DNA from: an uncultured Hungatella sp.
Lineage (GTDB): Bacteria > Bacillota > Clostridia > Lachnospirales > Lachnospiraceae
Reading direction: 5' to 3'
Assembly (NCBI GenBank): GCA_910585645.1
Contig: CAJUFP010000096.1
Span: 1-20,405, forward strand
DNA: 20,405 nucleotides
The notes below the pieces were generated by a model. The model saw only the letters and a list, made by a program, of their open reading frames with translations. It searched no databases and had not been told where the DNA came from. Positions 6,981 through 15,478 of this stretch are shown piece by piece (position 1 is the first letter of the stretch; each line of letters starts with the position of its first letter). Position numbers and translations under genes: made by a program.

Positions 6981-7343
6981 GTGACAAAATACGCAGAACA
7001 GATCCTGACCCTGATCCATGAGTCCGACGGCCATATGACAGCAGAACAGATTTTTTTAGAACTGAAAAAAACAGAACCAAAAGTCGTCCAGGCAACCATA
7101 TACAACAACCTAAACGCCCTGTGCCAGAAGGGCCTGATACGGAGGATGTCCATAGAGGGCTCCCCTGACCGCTACGACAAGATCAGAAAGCACGACCATC
7201 TTGTATGCCAGAGGTGCGGCGCCCTGTCCGATATCAACTTCCAGGATCTGACGGTCTGCCTGGAAGACCAGCTTGGGGAAGGGATCATTTCCTATGATCT
7301 GAAGGTATTCTATCTCTGCCCCACATGCAGAAAGAACAAATAA
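6981..7343 (+). CDS. perR: PerR-like peroxide/metal-responsive regulator (Fur superfamily)
   Basis: A 120-residue Fur-superfamily repressor, shorter at the N-terminus than Bacillus PerR (about 145). The GTG at 6981 is chosen because it lies downstream of the promoter and operator; the ribosome binding site is weak (GGTGG). The winged helix covers about residues 18-60 (HMTAEQIFLELK, VVQATIYNNLNALCQKGLI). All five residues of the PerR regulatory metal site appear present: His18, Asp66, His71, His73 and Asp84. Asp rather than Glu at the last site favours PerR over Fur. The structural zinc pairs are C76xxC79 and C113xxC116. It is 16 bases from rubrerythrin and shares its transcript, so its likely role is oxidative-stress control of that enzyme. 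Confidence 0.85.
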   Translation: MTKYAEQILTLIHESDGHMTAEQIFLELKKTEPKVVQATIYNNLNALCQKGLIRRMSIEGSPDRYDKIRKHDHLVCQRCGALSDINFQDLTVCLEDQLGEGIISYDLKVFYLCPTCRKNK

Positions 7344-7359
7344 AAGGAGGAAACACAAC

Positions 7360-7899
7360 ATGAGCACAAAGTACACGGGAACACAGACGGAAAAAAACCT
7401 GGAGGCGGCATTTGCCGGGGAATCCCAGGCAAGGAACAAGTACACCTATTTCGCCTCCAAGGCCAAGAAGGAAGGATATGAGCAGATCGCGGCCCTGTTC
7501 TTAAAAACAGCGGACAATGAGAAAGAGCACGCCAAGATGTGGTTCAAGGAGTTAAACGGAATCGGCGATACCAAGGAAAACCTGGCCGCGGCCGCGGACG
7601 GCGAAAACTATGAGTGGACCGACATGTATGAGAATTTCGCCAAGACCGCAGAGGAAGAGGGATTTTTGGAGCTTGCCGCCAAATTCCGCCTGGTGGGCGC
7701 CATCGAAAAGCACCATGAGGAGAGATACCGCGCCCTGCTGAAAAACGTGGAGACAGCGGCAGTGTTTGAGAAGAGCGAAGTAAAGGTGTGGGAGTGCCGC
7801 AACTGCGGACACATCGTCATCGGCACAAAGGCCCCGGAAGTATGCCCCACCTGCGCACATCCCCAGAGCTATTTTGAGGTACACGCAGAGAACTATTGA
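7360..7899 (+). CDS. rbr: Rubrerythrin
   Basis: A 179-residue non-haem di-iron peroxidase that reduces hydrogen peroxide in the cytoplasm of anaerobes. The N-terminal four-helix bundle supplies the iron ligands: Glu21, Glu54 with His57 (ExxH in NEKEH), Glu98-Glu100 in the third helix, and Glu116 with His119 (EKHH). The C-terminal rubredoxin-like domain has C146xxC149 and C162xxC165 for its single iron. The length is the family norm. AAAGGAGG lies 9 bases before the ATG, a strong ribosome binding site. It is the second gene of the perR unit and ends in a long terminator, so it should be induced with PerR derepression. Confidence 0.97.
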   Translation: MSTKYTGTQTEKNLEAAFAGESQARNKYTYFASKAKKEGYEQIAALFLKTADNEKEHAKMWFKELNGIGDTKENLAAAADGENYEWTDMYENFAKTAEEEGFLELAAKFRLVGAIEKHHEERYRALLKNVETAAVFEKSEVKVWECRNCGHIVIGTKAPEVCPTCAHPQSYFEVHAENY

Positions 7900-7926
7900 T
7901 CCGAAACATAAGACTCTGTCTCTCTG

Positions 7927-7983
7927 AAAAAGGAGGGGCACATCAATCCGGAAATCGCCTGGATTTATGTGCCCCTTCTTTTT
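7927..7983. terminator. Bidirectional terminator between rbr and era
   Basis: A 17-bp stem (7927-7943 with 7967-7983, one G-T wobble) has A5 at its left foot and T5 at its right, with an inner AATCC/GGATT stem. It serves rbr on the plus strand and era on the minus strand, whose stop is only 9 bases away. Confidence 0.93.
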
Positions 7984-7992
7984 ATGCCAGCC

Positions 7993-8895
7993 TCACTTCT
8001 GCTGATAATACCCGTAATTTTTCATATAGAGCTCACTGTCCCGCCACTCTCTTCTCACCTTGACCCACAGCTGCAGATTCACTCTGGCCCCCATCAGGTT
8101 CTCAATCTCAATCCGGGCGGCGGTCCCGATCTTTTTCAGCATGCTCCCGCCCTTGCCGATGATGATCCCCTTGTGGGACTCCCTCTCACACACGATGTTG
8201 GCCTCAATGTCAAACATCCCGTTTTTCCGCTCTGTCATGGCCTCAATGGTCACCGCGATCCCGTGGGGAATCTCCTCCTCCAGTAGGCGCAGGGCTTTCT
8301 CCCTGATCAACTCCGCCGCGATCTGCCGCATGGGCTGGTCTGTCACCGTGTCCTCATCATAGTATTGGGGGCCATAGGGCAGGTACTTAAAGATCAGATC
8401 CGTCATCTTTTCCGTATTCCGGTTTCGCAGCGCCGACACGGGCACAATCTCCGCAAAGTCACAGACCTTGCGGTAGGCGTCCATATACGTCAATATATCG
8501 TCCTGATTTTTCACCGTGTCGATCTTATTGATCACCAGGATCACCGGCGTCTTCACCTTCCCCAGAATCTCCGCAATATGCCGCTCCCCGGCCCCGATAA
8601 ACGTGGAAGGCTCCACCAGCCACAGGATAACGTCCACCTCCTTCAAGGTGGACTCCGCCACGTTTACCATGTACTCTCCCAGCTTATTCTTCGCCTTGTG
8701 GATCCCCGGCGTGTCCAGAAACACAATCTGCCCCCGCTCATCCGTGTACACGGTCTGAATCCGGTTTCTGGTGGTCTGGGGCTTCTCCGACGTGATGGCG
8801 ATTTTCTGGCCGATCAGGTGGTTCATCAGGGTGGATTTGCCTACATTGGGACGGCCTACCAGGGCCGCGAAGCCAGATTTAAAATTATCGTTCAT
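7993..8895 (-). CDS. era: GTPase Era
   Basis: A 300-residue GTPase for 16S rRNA maturation and 30S assembly. The G1 motif GRPNVGKST is at 14-22, G3 DTPG at 61-64, G4 NKID at 123-126 and G5 SAL in PVSALRNRN. The C-terminal KH domain that binds the 16S 3' end is present (GIIIGKGGSMLKKIGTAARIEIENLM). The ATG at 8895 has AGAGGA about 9 bases upstream. It begins 30 bases after the M16C peptidase stop and is the last gene of the long minus-strand train before the shared terminator. Its usual partner recO is separated from it by perR-rbr. Confidence 0.98.
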   Translation of the reverse strand: MNDNFKSGFAALVGRPNVGKSTLMNHLIGQKIAITSEKPQTTRNRIQTVYTDERGQIVFLDTPGIHKAKNKLGEYMVNVAESTLKEVDVILWLVEPSTFIGAGERHIAEILGKVKTPVILVINKIDTVKNQDDILTYMDAYRKVCDFAEIVPVSALRNRNTEKMTDLIFKYLPYGPQYYDEDTVTDQPMRQIAAELIREKALRLLEEEIPHGIAVTIEAMTERKNGMFDIEANIVCERESHKGIIIGKGGSMLKKIGTAARIEIENLMGARVNLQLWVKVRREWRDSELYMKNYGYYQQK

Positions 8896-8925
8896 GTTCT
8901 TTTTTCCTCTTACGCGTTTTTCTCA

Positions 8926-11856
8926 TCACCCGTTGTACAAACTCTTAACCTCCCCAAACATCCCCTTATCGCTCTCAATCTTCTCCTCATTCCCAATGGT
9001 ACACAAGCTCCCTGTATCCAGAATCGCCTTCACGATCCCGGCCAGCTTTCGGATATCCTCCGGCTGTGCCTTAAGCACCTCATCCCTCTCCTGCTGCAGC
9101 ATCTCATCCGTCACCCCGGACAAATACCCGGACAGCCCTCTGGCCCCCTTATCTGCCGGCGTAAACGGCGTATCCATGGCGCTGACCGTACCGATGACAT
9201 ACTTGGTCATATCCCGCTCATCCACGTCGAAACTCTCCAGATACTCCACCATCTTCTCATAGACCTCATTGGTCCTGGCCATGCCCGGGTCCCGGTAGGA
9301 CACGAAATACCCCTCACCGGAGCGCCCGAAGCCGCTCATGCACCCGTAGGCTCCGCCCTTCACCCGCAGGTTCAGCCACAGGTAATCATAGCTTAAGATC
9401 AGCTTTAAGATCCGCAGCGCGCCGGTGTACTCAAACCCTTCATCCCTGAAATTCCCGCACCTGGCCACATAGTTGACCTGGGAGGAAGTCTTGAACCCTT
9501 CGTTGCGGTTCCCCGCCTTAAAGGTGAACTCATAGGTTTTTCCGTCCCCTTTTGGCAGTTTGTCCGTAAGCTTATCCATACAGCCCTCCAGGCCGGCAAA
9601 CCCTTCCCCGTCCGCCGTGTAGCTGATCAGCATGTTGTCCACGGTAAACAGCTTCCCTGCCACCTCTTTCAGCTTCCCTATCAGCGTCCTGGCATCCCTG
9701 TCATAATCCCTGACCACGCCCTCCAAAAACTGGTAAAACCCGATCCCCCCGGTGCAGTCGTTGAAGGCCGACGTAGGCGAAAAGTAGGAGGTGGCCCTGG
9801 ATACCGCCGCGCTGTGGCTGGCATTCTCCAGCTTCATCCTGGACCTGGACTTGGTCTCCCGCAGGATCTCTCCCAGACGCTTCTCATCGTCCAGCTTTGA
9901 CCCGGAGAGGATCTCCCCGATCATCTCAAAGGCAAAGGGCAGCTTCTCATACAGCACCCTGGCATCAGCCACAAACACCCCCGTAAACCCGGGCAGGTTC
10001 TTAAGATCCACGTAGGCCGAAGTGCTAAACCCGATCCCGCCGCTGTTGAGATGGATCTCACTGGTCAGATCGCTGTAGGTGTAATGCTCCGTATCCACGT
10101 ACCCCAAAACCGCCTTCAAAAGCCCCACATAGGGCAGATCCTCAGACGGCACCCGGTCCGTGTTAAACAGCACCTTCAAATACCCGATCCCTGAGGTAAA
10201 CATCTCATGGTGCAACACCAAAACGCCCTTGATCCGGTGTTCCTCCCACTTAAGCTCCTCCGCTTTCGTCCCGATATCCGACCGTCTGAGCATGGGGATC
10301 GACTCCAGCTCCTCCCTGGTGGACGGCGTATCCTGGTACTCCTTAAGCTCCCTGGTCTGCTCCACGATCCGAAGAATCTCTTCCCTGGACAGCCCTTCCT
10401 TGTAAGCCTTTAACCGCTCTGCCAGCTCCCTGTCATTTTTCGCCGTCAGATTCTTTTCCGGCTTTACCACCAGAACCGCCTCAAATGGATTGTCCAGCAG
10501 ATACTCCCGAAGGAGGTTCTCAAAATACCCGTTGTGTACTTCCTTTTTCAGGAAGTCAAAGGTCTCCTGGTACTCCAGATGCATCAGCGGATCCCCGCCG
10601 TAAAGCCAGCTGTCCAGGCTTTGAAGCCCGTACATCAGCCCCTTTGGCGTGGTCCCGTAGTCCGCCTCCCGGTACTTAAACTCCGAATAATTCATCCCCG
10701 CCAAAAGGCTTTTCCTGTTGATCCCCTCATCCGCCAGCTTCCCAAGGGTCCCCTTGACCACTGCCAGAAACTCACCTTTCTGCTCCGCCTTTGCCCCCTT
10801 GGCGATGACGGAGAAATAGGGCTGCAAAATCCCGCTGTCATACCCGCCGAAAATATCCTGCCCGATGCCTGCGTCCAGAAGGGCCTGTTTAAGAGGCGCC
10901 CCAGGAGCCTCGATCAGCGTATACTCCAGAATCTGGAAGGCCACGTACAGTTTCGGGTCCATATCCGTGCCTACCACGTCGCTGATCGACAGGTAGGCCC
11001 CGTTCTCCCCATCCTCCTCCTCGGTGACGGAGTAGGTGATCTCCTCATGTTTGGGAGCCTCAAAGGGCTTCTGCATATGGATCCCGGAGTCAACCTCCAG
11101 CCTGTCATAGCCGCCTAAGTATTCCCTGTCCAGCCACTCCAGCTTCTCGGCCATATCCATGTTACCGTACAGGTAAATGTAGCTGTTGCTGGGATGGTAG
11201 TATGTCCTGTGGAAGTCCAGAAACGCCTCATAGGTCAGCTTGGGCACGTCCTTCGGGTCCCCGCCGGACTCATACCCGTAGCAGGTGTCCGGAAACAGCA
11301 CCTTCTGGGTGTACCGCTCCAGCACGCTCTCCGGCGACGAAAACGCCCCCTTCATCTCATTGTACACCACGCCGTTGTAGGTCAGCGCCCCATCCTCCGA
11401 CTCCAGCTCATAGTGCCACCCCTCCTGCATAAAGATCTTGGGTTCTTTGTAGATGTTGGGGTTCAGCACCGCGTCCAGATACACGTCCATCAGGTTCTGA
11501 AAATCTTTGTCATTGGTGCTGGCCACCGGGTACACCGTCTTGTCCGGGTAGGTCATGGCGTTGAGAAAGGTGTTCATGGAGCCCTTCACCAGCTCCACAA
11601 AGGGGTCCTTTACCGGAAACTTCTTCGACCCGCACAGAACGCTGTGCTCCAGAATGTGGGGCACACCGGTGGAATCCGACGGCGGCGTCCGAAACCCGAT
11701 GGAAAACACCTTGTTCTCGTCGTCATTGGACAGAAGAAACAGCCTGGCGCCGCTCTTTATGTGCTCCAGAAAATAGGCGGTGGAATTTAACTCCTTTACA
11801 TTCTTCTCCCGCAGAAACCTGTAAGCTTTTAAATCTTTTACACTTGTCATGGTCAT
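8926..11856 (-). CDS. M16C-family zinc metallopeptidase (presequence protease-like)
   Basis: A 976-residue peptidase of the insulinase superfamily, subfamily M16C (PreP/Cym1-like), which encloses and degrades unfolded peptides up to some tens of residues. The inverted zinc motif HxxEH is H67-ILE70-H71 in PHILEHSVLCGSKKF, and the third ligand is probably Glu167 in VVYNEMKGAFSS. The C-terminal half contains the conserved GGAYGC motif (VKGGAYGCMSGFGRSGEGYFVSYRDP begins here) that helps bind substrate. There is no signal peptide, so it is cytoplasmic. Two in-frame ATGs, 11856 and 11850, share one AAGGA; the second has the better spacing. It lies 19 bases after the DUF4869-like gene and 30 bases before era. 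Confidence 0.93.
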   Translation of the reverse strand: MTMTSVKDLKAYRFLREKNVKELNSTAYFLEHIKSGARLFLLSNDDENKVFSIGFRTPPSDSTGVPHILEHSVLCGSKKFPVKDPFVELVKGSMNTFLNAMTYPDKTVYPVASTNDKDFQNLMDVYLDAVLNPNIYKEPKIFMQEGWHYELESEDGALTYNGVVYNEMKGAFSSPESVLERYTQKVLFPDTCYGYESGGDPKDVPKLTYEAFLDFHRTYYHPSNSYIYLYGNMDMAEKLEWLDREYLGGYDRLEVDSGIHMQKPFEAPKHEEITYSVTEEEDGENGAYLSISDVVGTDMDPKLYVAFQILEYTLIEAPGAPLKQALLDAGIGQDIFGGYDSGILQPYFSVIAKGAKAEQKGEFLAVVKGTLGKLADEGINRKSLLAGMNYSEFKYREADYGTTPKGLMYGLQSLDSWLYGGDPLMHLEYQETFDFLKKEVHNGYFENLLREYLLDNPFEAVLVVKPEKNLTAKNDRELAERLKAYKEGLSREEILRIVEQTRELKEYQDTPSTREELESIPMLRRSDIGTKAEELKWEEHRIKGVLVLHHEMFTSGIGYLKVLFNTDRVPSEDLPYVGLLKAVLGYVDTEHYTYSDLTSEIHLNSGGIGFSTSAYVDLKNLPGFTGVFVADARVLYEKLPFAFEMIGEILSGSKLDDEKRLGEILRETKSRSRMKLENASHSAAVSRATSYFSPTSAFNDCTGGIGFYQFLEGVVRDYDRDARTLIGKLKEVAGKLFTVDNMLISYTADGEGFAGLEGCMDKLTDKLPKGDGKTYEFTFKAGNRNEGFKTSSQVNYVARCGNFRDEGFEYTGALRILKLILSYDYLWLNLRVKGGAYGCMSGFGRSGEGYFVSYRDPGMARTNEVYEKMVEYLESFDVDERDMTKYVIGTVSAMDTPFTPADKGARGLSGYLSGVTDEMLQQERDEVLKAQPEDIRKLAGIVKAILDTGSLCTIGNEEKIESDKGMFGEVKSLYNG

Positions 11857-11875
11857 TCATTCCTTTTCTGTTATA

Positions 11876-12397
11876 TTAATATCCTGCCAGAACCCTGGCT
11901 GCCCATTTCCTACAGAACTCATCCTCTTCATTAAAGTCATCACAACTGTAATAGGCACACATCTTTCTGTATTCATCGCTGGTATTGATCATGCTTCTGT
12001 TATTCACACAGAACGCTGAAATATGCTGCCCCTTTGGAATATCATCCACATAAGGCGTCCTGATAAACACATCCCTCTCCTTTGCCATCTCAAATAACAA
12101 TGGATAACAATTTCCCCCCATGCTGGCGCCATTCCCGGTCATGTCCGCCACCGAATACAGAAGGATCACCATTTTCACCCCACTGGACAGCTGCCTTGTA
12201 CTGATACTTCCCAGAACCGGGCTGATAACATTGTAGGGAGAGACCAATTCTGAATTATCAATCTCCTTTACAGCCCTCTTTGCGAAATCTGACTCATAAT
12301 AATCCGGCCTGCCCAATACATCCAGCACACCGCCATAAGCATAATAATTTTTTATCATCGGAAACCTAACCGTACTGCCAACCCAGAAATACAGCAT
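11876..12397 (-). CDS. DUF4869-like protein, partner of the upstream ATPase
   Basis: A 173-residue soluble protein of unknown function. It resembles the DUF4869 family as I recall it: an N-terminal MLYFWVG strand, a KEIDNSELVS segment (44-53), the central SPVLG (59-63) followed by a LSSGVKMVILL block (70-80), then GGNC (94-97), MAKERDVFI and a loose C-terminal region. There is no nuclease, transmembrane or helix-turn-helix motif. The start at 12397 is secure: AGGAGG sits 5 bases upstream, overlapping the last codons of the ATPase gene, whose stop is just 2 bases away. The two products are therefore translationally coupled and probably act together. The family assignment is from memory and should be treated as likely, not certain. 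Confidence 0.7.
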   Translation of the reverse strand: MLYFWVGSTVRFPMIKNYYAYGGVLDVLGRPDYYESDFAKRAVKEIDNSELVSPYNVISPVLGSISTRQLSSGVKMVILLYSVADMTGNGASMGGNCYPLLFEMAKERDVFIRTPYVDDIPKGQHISAFCVNNRSMINTSDEYRKMCAYYSCDDFNEEDEFCRKWAARVLAGY

Positions 12398-12399
12398 GA

Positions 12400-13398
12400 T
12401 TACCTCCTGTAATCTAATAGGGATTCAAATATTGTACCCCTTAGGAGCATCTCAAATTTAGTTCCTCGGCATCTTATGTCACAACCGCCTTTGCTCTCTA
12501 CCTGCCCGGGATGAAAGGGACAGCAATCATCCAGAAAACATCTTGACAGCTTATTTCTTTTATGCCGCACTTCATATATGGTATTTTCCGTAAGATGAAA
12601 GATAAGTTCTTCATAATACCTTTCTTCCAGTACATTATCTGGTATCTGATCAAGATCAGCCTTCTTCTCCAATATAGATGTATTTAAAAGCATATACTCA
12701 AACGATTTATAGGATCTGTTGATCACCAACCTGCCATTTGACAGCTCAATCAGGGAATTGATATGACATCCATAGGCACACCAGTCTACCGCCAGATAGC
12801 ATGTGATATTTTTATTCTTCTCTATAAGATTAGAGCACATCTTATGCACATTGCCCTTCCCTCCTGCCGATTTCACGGCAATGGTTGTATCATTTAAAAA
12901 TCTACAAAACCAGTCATAGCCATATCCCGAATCTTCAGTCACAAAAACAGAAACACTCTCAACCAAATCCTCACATACATGCCTATCCAAGTATCTCTCC
13001 AGCCAATGCCTTTTGCCATCTGCCATAAATATATAAACATCTTCTATGGAATAAGATAACGTCTTTATGGTGTCCCTGGTTATCATCACAAAATAGCAGT
13101 CCGTCACATGATTAAAAACAGCGCTTAACTTTCTATCAGATAGATTTATATCCTCATCAAAGATAAATATCTTCTTGTTTTCCCCGGAGGAGATGGTCTT
13201 TAAGGCAGGATTTCCATAAACCAGCTCATAAGATTCATCTGATAAAGTCACTTCTCTCACACCCTCATACTGAGGGCTGAACAGGTAATCGATCAGCGTA
13301 GTCTTTCCCTTTCCGCTTAAACCGTTTATCAAAGTCATTCGTGATCTTAACTCTGCCTCAAATTCATAGATCGGCAGTCTCAACCCTATTTTTACCAA
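12400..13398 (-). CDS. P-loop ATPase with TOPRIM-like region and Cys-rich C-terminus
   Basis: A 332-residue protein not matched to a characterised family. A short P-loop NTPase comes first: Walker A GLSGKGKTT (26-34), SSGENKK (70-76, resembling an ABC signature but unusually close to Walker B), Walker B IFIFDED (77-83, Asp81-Glu82), then VMITRDT (104-110). The middle part looks like a TOPRIM domain of the OLD/DUF4435 kind: Glu155 in VFVTEDSGYGYDWF, GGKGN (179-183), and Asp205 in YLAVDWCAYG, where the second Asp of DxD is Cys207. The C-terminus has Cys287, Cys292-Cys293, His296, Cys306 and Cys310, a possible zinc site. The start is TTG at 13398, 8 bases after AGAGGG. The gene is more AT-rich than its neighbours, suggesting acquisition. 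It is coupled to the DUF4869-like gene. Confidence 0.7.
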   Translation of the reverse strand: MVKIGLRLPIYEFEAELRSRMTLINGLSGKGKTTLIDYLFSPQYEGVREVTLSDESYELVYGNPALKTISSGENKKIFIFDEDINLSDRKLSAVFNHVTDCYFVMITRDTIKTLSYSIEDVYIFMADGKRHWLERYLDRHVCEDLVESVSVFVTEDSGYGYDWFCRFLNDTTIAVKSAGGKGNVHKMCSNLIEKNKNITCYLAVDWCAYGCHINSLIELSNGRLVINRSYKSFEYMLLNTSILEKKADLDQIPDNVLEERYYEELIFHLTENTIYEVRHKRNKLSRCFLDDCCPFHPGQVESKGGCDIRCRGTKFEMLLRGTIFESLLDYRR

Positions 13399-13424
13399 AG
13401 CAGCTACCCTCTCCCTGTATATTA

Positions 13425-14246
13425 TTACATATTTCCCATCAATTTATCCTTCAGAACTGCCGCGCACTCCCGGACGCACAGGTGCATAAACAGCACCGCG
13501 TCTGACCTGGATCCGATGCCGTAAATTTCCGGGATCCCGCACCGCTTCCCGATCTGCACGGCCCGGAACACATGAAAATCGCTGGTCAGCACGCCGATCT
13601 GCACCGGCTTATCCTCCACCTCCATGTAAGGCCCCGGAGCCTTGTGGAGCCCGCTTCCCATCAGGGCGTCCTTGCTTTGCTCCATCTCGTCGATCAGCAC
13701 CTTGCTGTAGGCGATATTCTCCACCGTGCTCTCGGACCGATCCTCCACCACCAAAAGCCTTTCCGGGACTCCCTTGGCCCTCAAATACTCATACATCACC
13801 GACGCCTCGCAGGCCGGCTCATCCTTCCCCCTGCCTCCTGAGAGGATAAACACGGTCTCCGGGTTCCTGCGGCTGTACTCATAAGCTCTGTCCAGGCGCA
13901 TCTGCAGAGAATTGCTGACGCGTCCCTCCTCCACCTTAGCTCCCAGAACGATCACATAATCCAGATTCGGCGTGTTGGCCCCCGCCGCGCCCAGGAAGAT
14001 AAAGATCTCCACCACACAGAAGATTACCATGGAAGCCAGCAGAAACGTCACCGCGGACACGGACAGCCACAGCGGCACCTTTTTGGGATGATGCTTCCCA
14101 TAAAACGCCCCCGCGAACAGAACCCCCAAAAATATCCCCGCCAGCAGCCAAAACCAGGCAAATGATGTGGAAATCCCGGAATAACACACAATAACCCCAT
14201 AATAAACCAAGCAAGCTGCCGCGCCGATTCCCGCAATCCACATCAT
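13425..14246 (-). CDS. YdcF/SanA-like DUF218 membrane protein
   Basis: A 273-residue protein with an N-terminal membrane part and a C-terminal DUF218 (YdcF) domain. Hydrophobic segments at about 3-22, 29-49 and 58-88 are likely membrane helices. The DUF218 core begins at VIVLGAKV (98-105), with SGGRG at 136-140, acidic residues in VVEDRSESTVENI (166-178) and TSDFHVFRA at 221-229. The family is linked to cell-envelope processes (SanA, ElyC), but the reaction is not settled. Tandem ATGs begin the frame 5 bases after the U32 stop; the ribosome binding site is unclear, consistent with coupling. Its downstream neighbour, the ATPase, starts 26 bases later. Confidence 0.85.
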   Translation of the reverse strand: MMWIAGIGAAACLVYYGVIVCYSGISTSFAWFWLLAGIFLGVLFAGAFYGKHHPKKVPLWLSVSAVTFLLASMVIFCVVEIFIFLGAAGANTPNLDYVIVLGAKVEEGRVSNSLQMRLDRAYEYSRRNPETVFILSGGRGKDEPACEASVMYEYLRAKGVPERLLVVEDRSESTVENIAYSKVLIDEMEQSKDALMGSGLHKAPGPYMEVEDKPVQIGVLTSDFHVFRAVQIGKRCGIPEIYGIGSRSDAVLFMHLCVRECAAVLKDKLMGNM

Positions 14247-14251
14247 AGCGC

Positions 14252-15478
14252 CTACACTTCCCTTCTCCTCAAAATGTCAAACTCCTCCAGGTCTTCTCCC
14301 AAGTCCACATACACGATCTGCCTGGCATGGGGAGCGCTCTCCTGGGGTGTGCCGTCCTCGCCCCGGATCGCCTTCACCACCGCCGATAGATTACGGCCGT
14401 CGGGCTTCATCACCTCAATCGTCTCCCCCACGGAAAACTTATTTTTCTGCTCAATTCTCGCCAGTCCCCGATCATCCACCCTATCCACGGTCCCCAGGTA
14501 CGTGTAATTCTTCACATACGTGCTGCTGCTGTAGATATGATCGTCGCTGCCCGGCTTTCCGAAGAAAAAGCCTGTGGTAAACTCCCGGTTCGTACATTTC
14601 CCGATCTCCTCTTTGTACCACTCCACATTTTGCTCAAACACATCCCGGCCCGCCTTCCAGTCGTCAATCGCCCTGCGGTAAGCCCTGGCCACCGTGGCCA
14701 CATAGAGAGCCGTCTTCATGCGCCCCTCCACCTTAAAACTGTCAATCCCCGCCTCCGCAAGCTCCGGAATATGCTCCACCATGCACAGATCCTTGGAATT
14801 AAAAATAAACGTCCCCCGGTCATTTTCATACACCGGCATATACTCCCCGGGCCTGGTCTCCTCCACCAGGGCGTACTTCCACCGGCACGGGTGGGTGCAG
14901 GCCCCCTGGTTGGCATCCCGCCCTGTAAAGAAATTGCTCAAAAGACACCGGCCCGAATAGGAAATGCACATGGCCCCGTGAACAAAGGTCTCGATCTCCA
15001 TATCCGCCGGGATCCTTTTGCGTATCCCTTTGATCTCCTCCAGAGACAGCTCCCTGGCCGATACCACCCGCTTAGCCCCAAGGCCATGCCAAAACTTATA
15101 CGTCCCATAATTGGTGTTGTTGGCCTGAGTGCTGATGTGGATATCCACATCCGGCAGCACCCGTTTCGCCGCCATAAATACCCCGGGGTCCGAGATGATA
15201 AGAGCGTCCGGCCCTACTGTCTTAAGCTCCTCAAAATACCCCTCCACCTCTTCCAGATCCTGATTGTGAGCCAGGATATTGGCCGTGACATACACCTTTA
15301 CTCCCCGGCTGTGGGCAAAACTCATGCCCTGCCTCATATCCTCCAGGGAAAAATTGTGGGCCTTTGCCCGTAGCCCGAAGGCCTCCCCGCCGATATACAC
15401 GGCATCCGCCCCGTAGACCACAGCGGTTTTCAGCACATCCAGGCTTCCCGCCGGCATCAAAAGTTCCGTCTCTCTCAT
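14252..15478 (-). CDS. U32-family protein, probable tRNA wobble-uridine hydroxylation factor (TrhP-like)
   Basis: A 408-residue U32 protein. The family is annotated as peptidase, but Bacillus YrrN/YrrO (TrhP1/TrhP2) and E. coli YegQ are needed to form 5-hydroxyuridine at tRNA position 34, using prephenate. The U32 signature runs from ETFVHGAMC to SGRCLLSN (163-182), with Cys171, Cys178, Cys194 and Cys198 as likely iron-sulfur ligands. The length is closest to TrhP2. The C-terminal beta-barrel region (YLGTVDRVDDRGLARIEQKNKFSVGETIEVM) is intact. AAAGGA lies 7 bases before the ATG at 15478. The trmR gene, whose enzyme methylates the hydroxyuridine, is 169 bases upstream on the same strand. Only one U32 gene is present here, whereas Bacillus has two in tandem. 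Confidence 0.88.
   Translation of the reverse strand: MRETELLMPAGSLDVLKTAVVYGADAVYIGGEAFGLRAKAHNFSLEDMRQGMSFAHSRGVKVYVTANILAHNQDLEEVEGYFEELKTVGPDALIISDPGVFMAAKRVLPDVDIHISTQANNTNYGTYKFWHGLGAKRVVSARELSLEEIKGIRKRIPADMEIETFVHGAMCISYSGRCLLSNFFTGRDANQGACTHPCRWKYALVEETRPGEYMPVYENDRGTFIFNSKDLCMVEHIPELAEAGIDSFKVEGRMKTALYVATVARAYRRAIDDWKAGRDVFEQNVEWYKEEIGKCTNREFTTGFFFGKPGSDDHIYSSSTYVKNYTYLGTVDRVDDRGLARIEQKNKFSVGETIEVMKPDGRNLSAVVKAIRGEDGTPQESAPHARQIVYVDLGEDLEEFDILRRREV

Noticed and set aside
8365..9396. Long plus-strand frames antisense to era and the M16C peptidase
   Set aside because: Shadows of GC-rich codons in well-supported minus-strand genes; no domains, promoters or ribosome binding sites.
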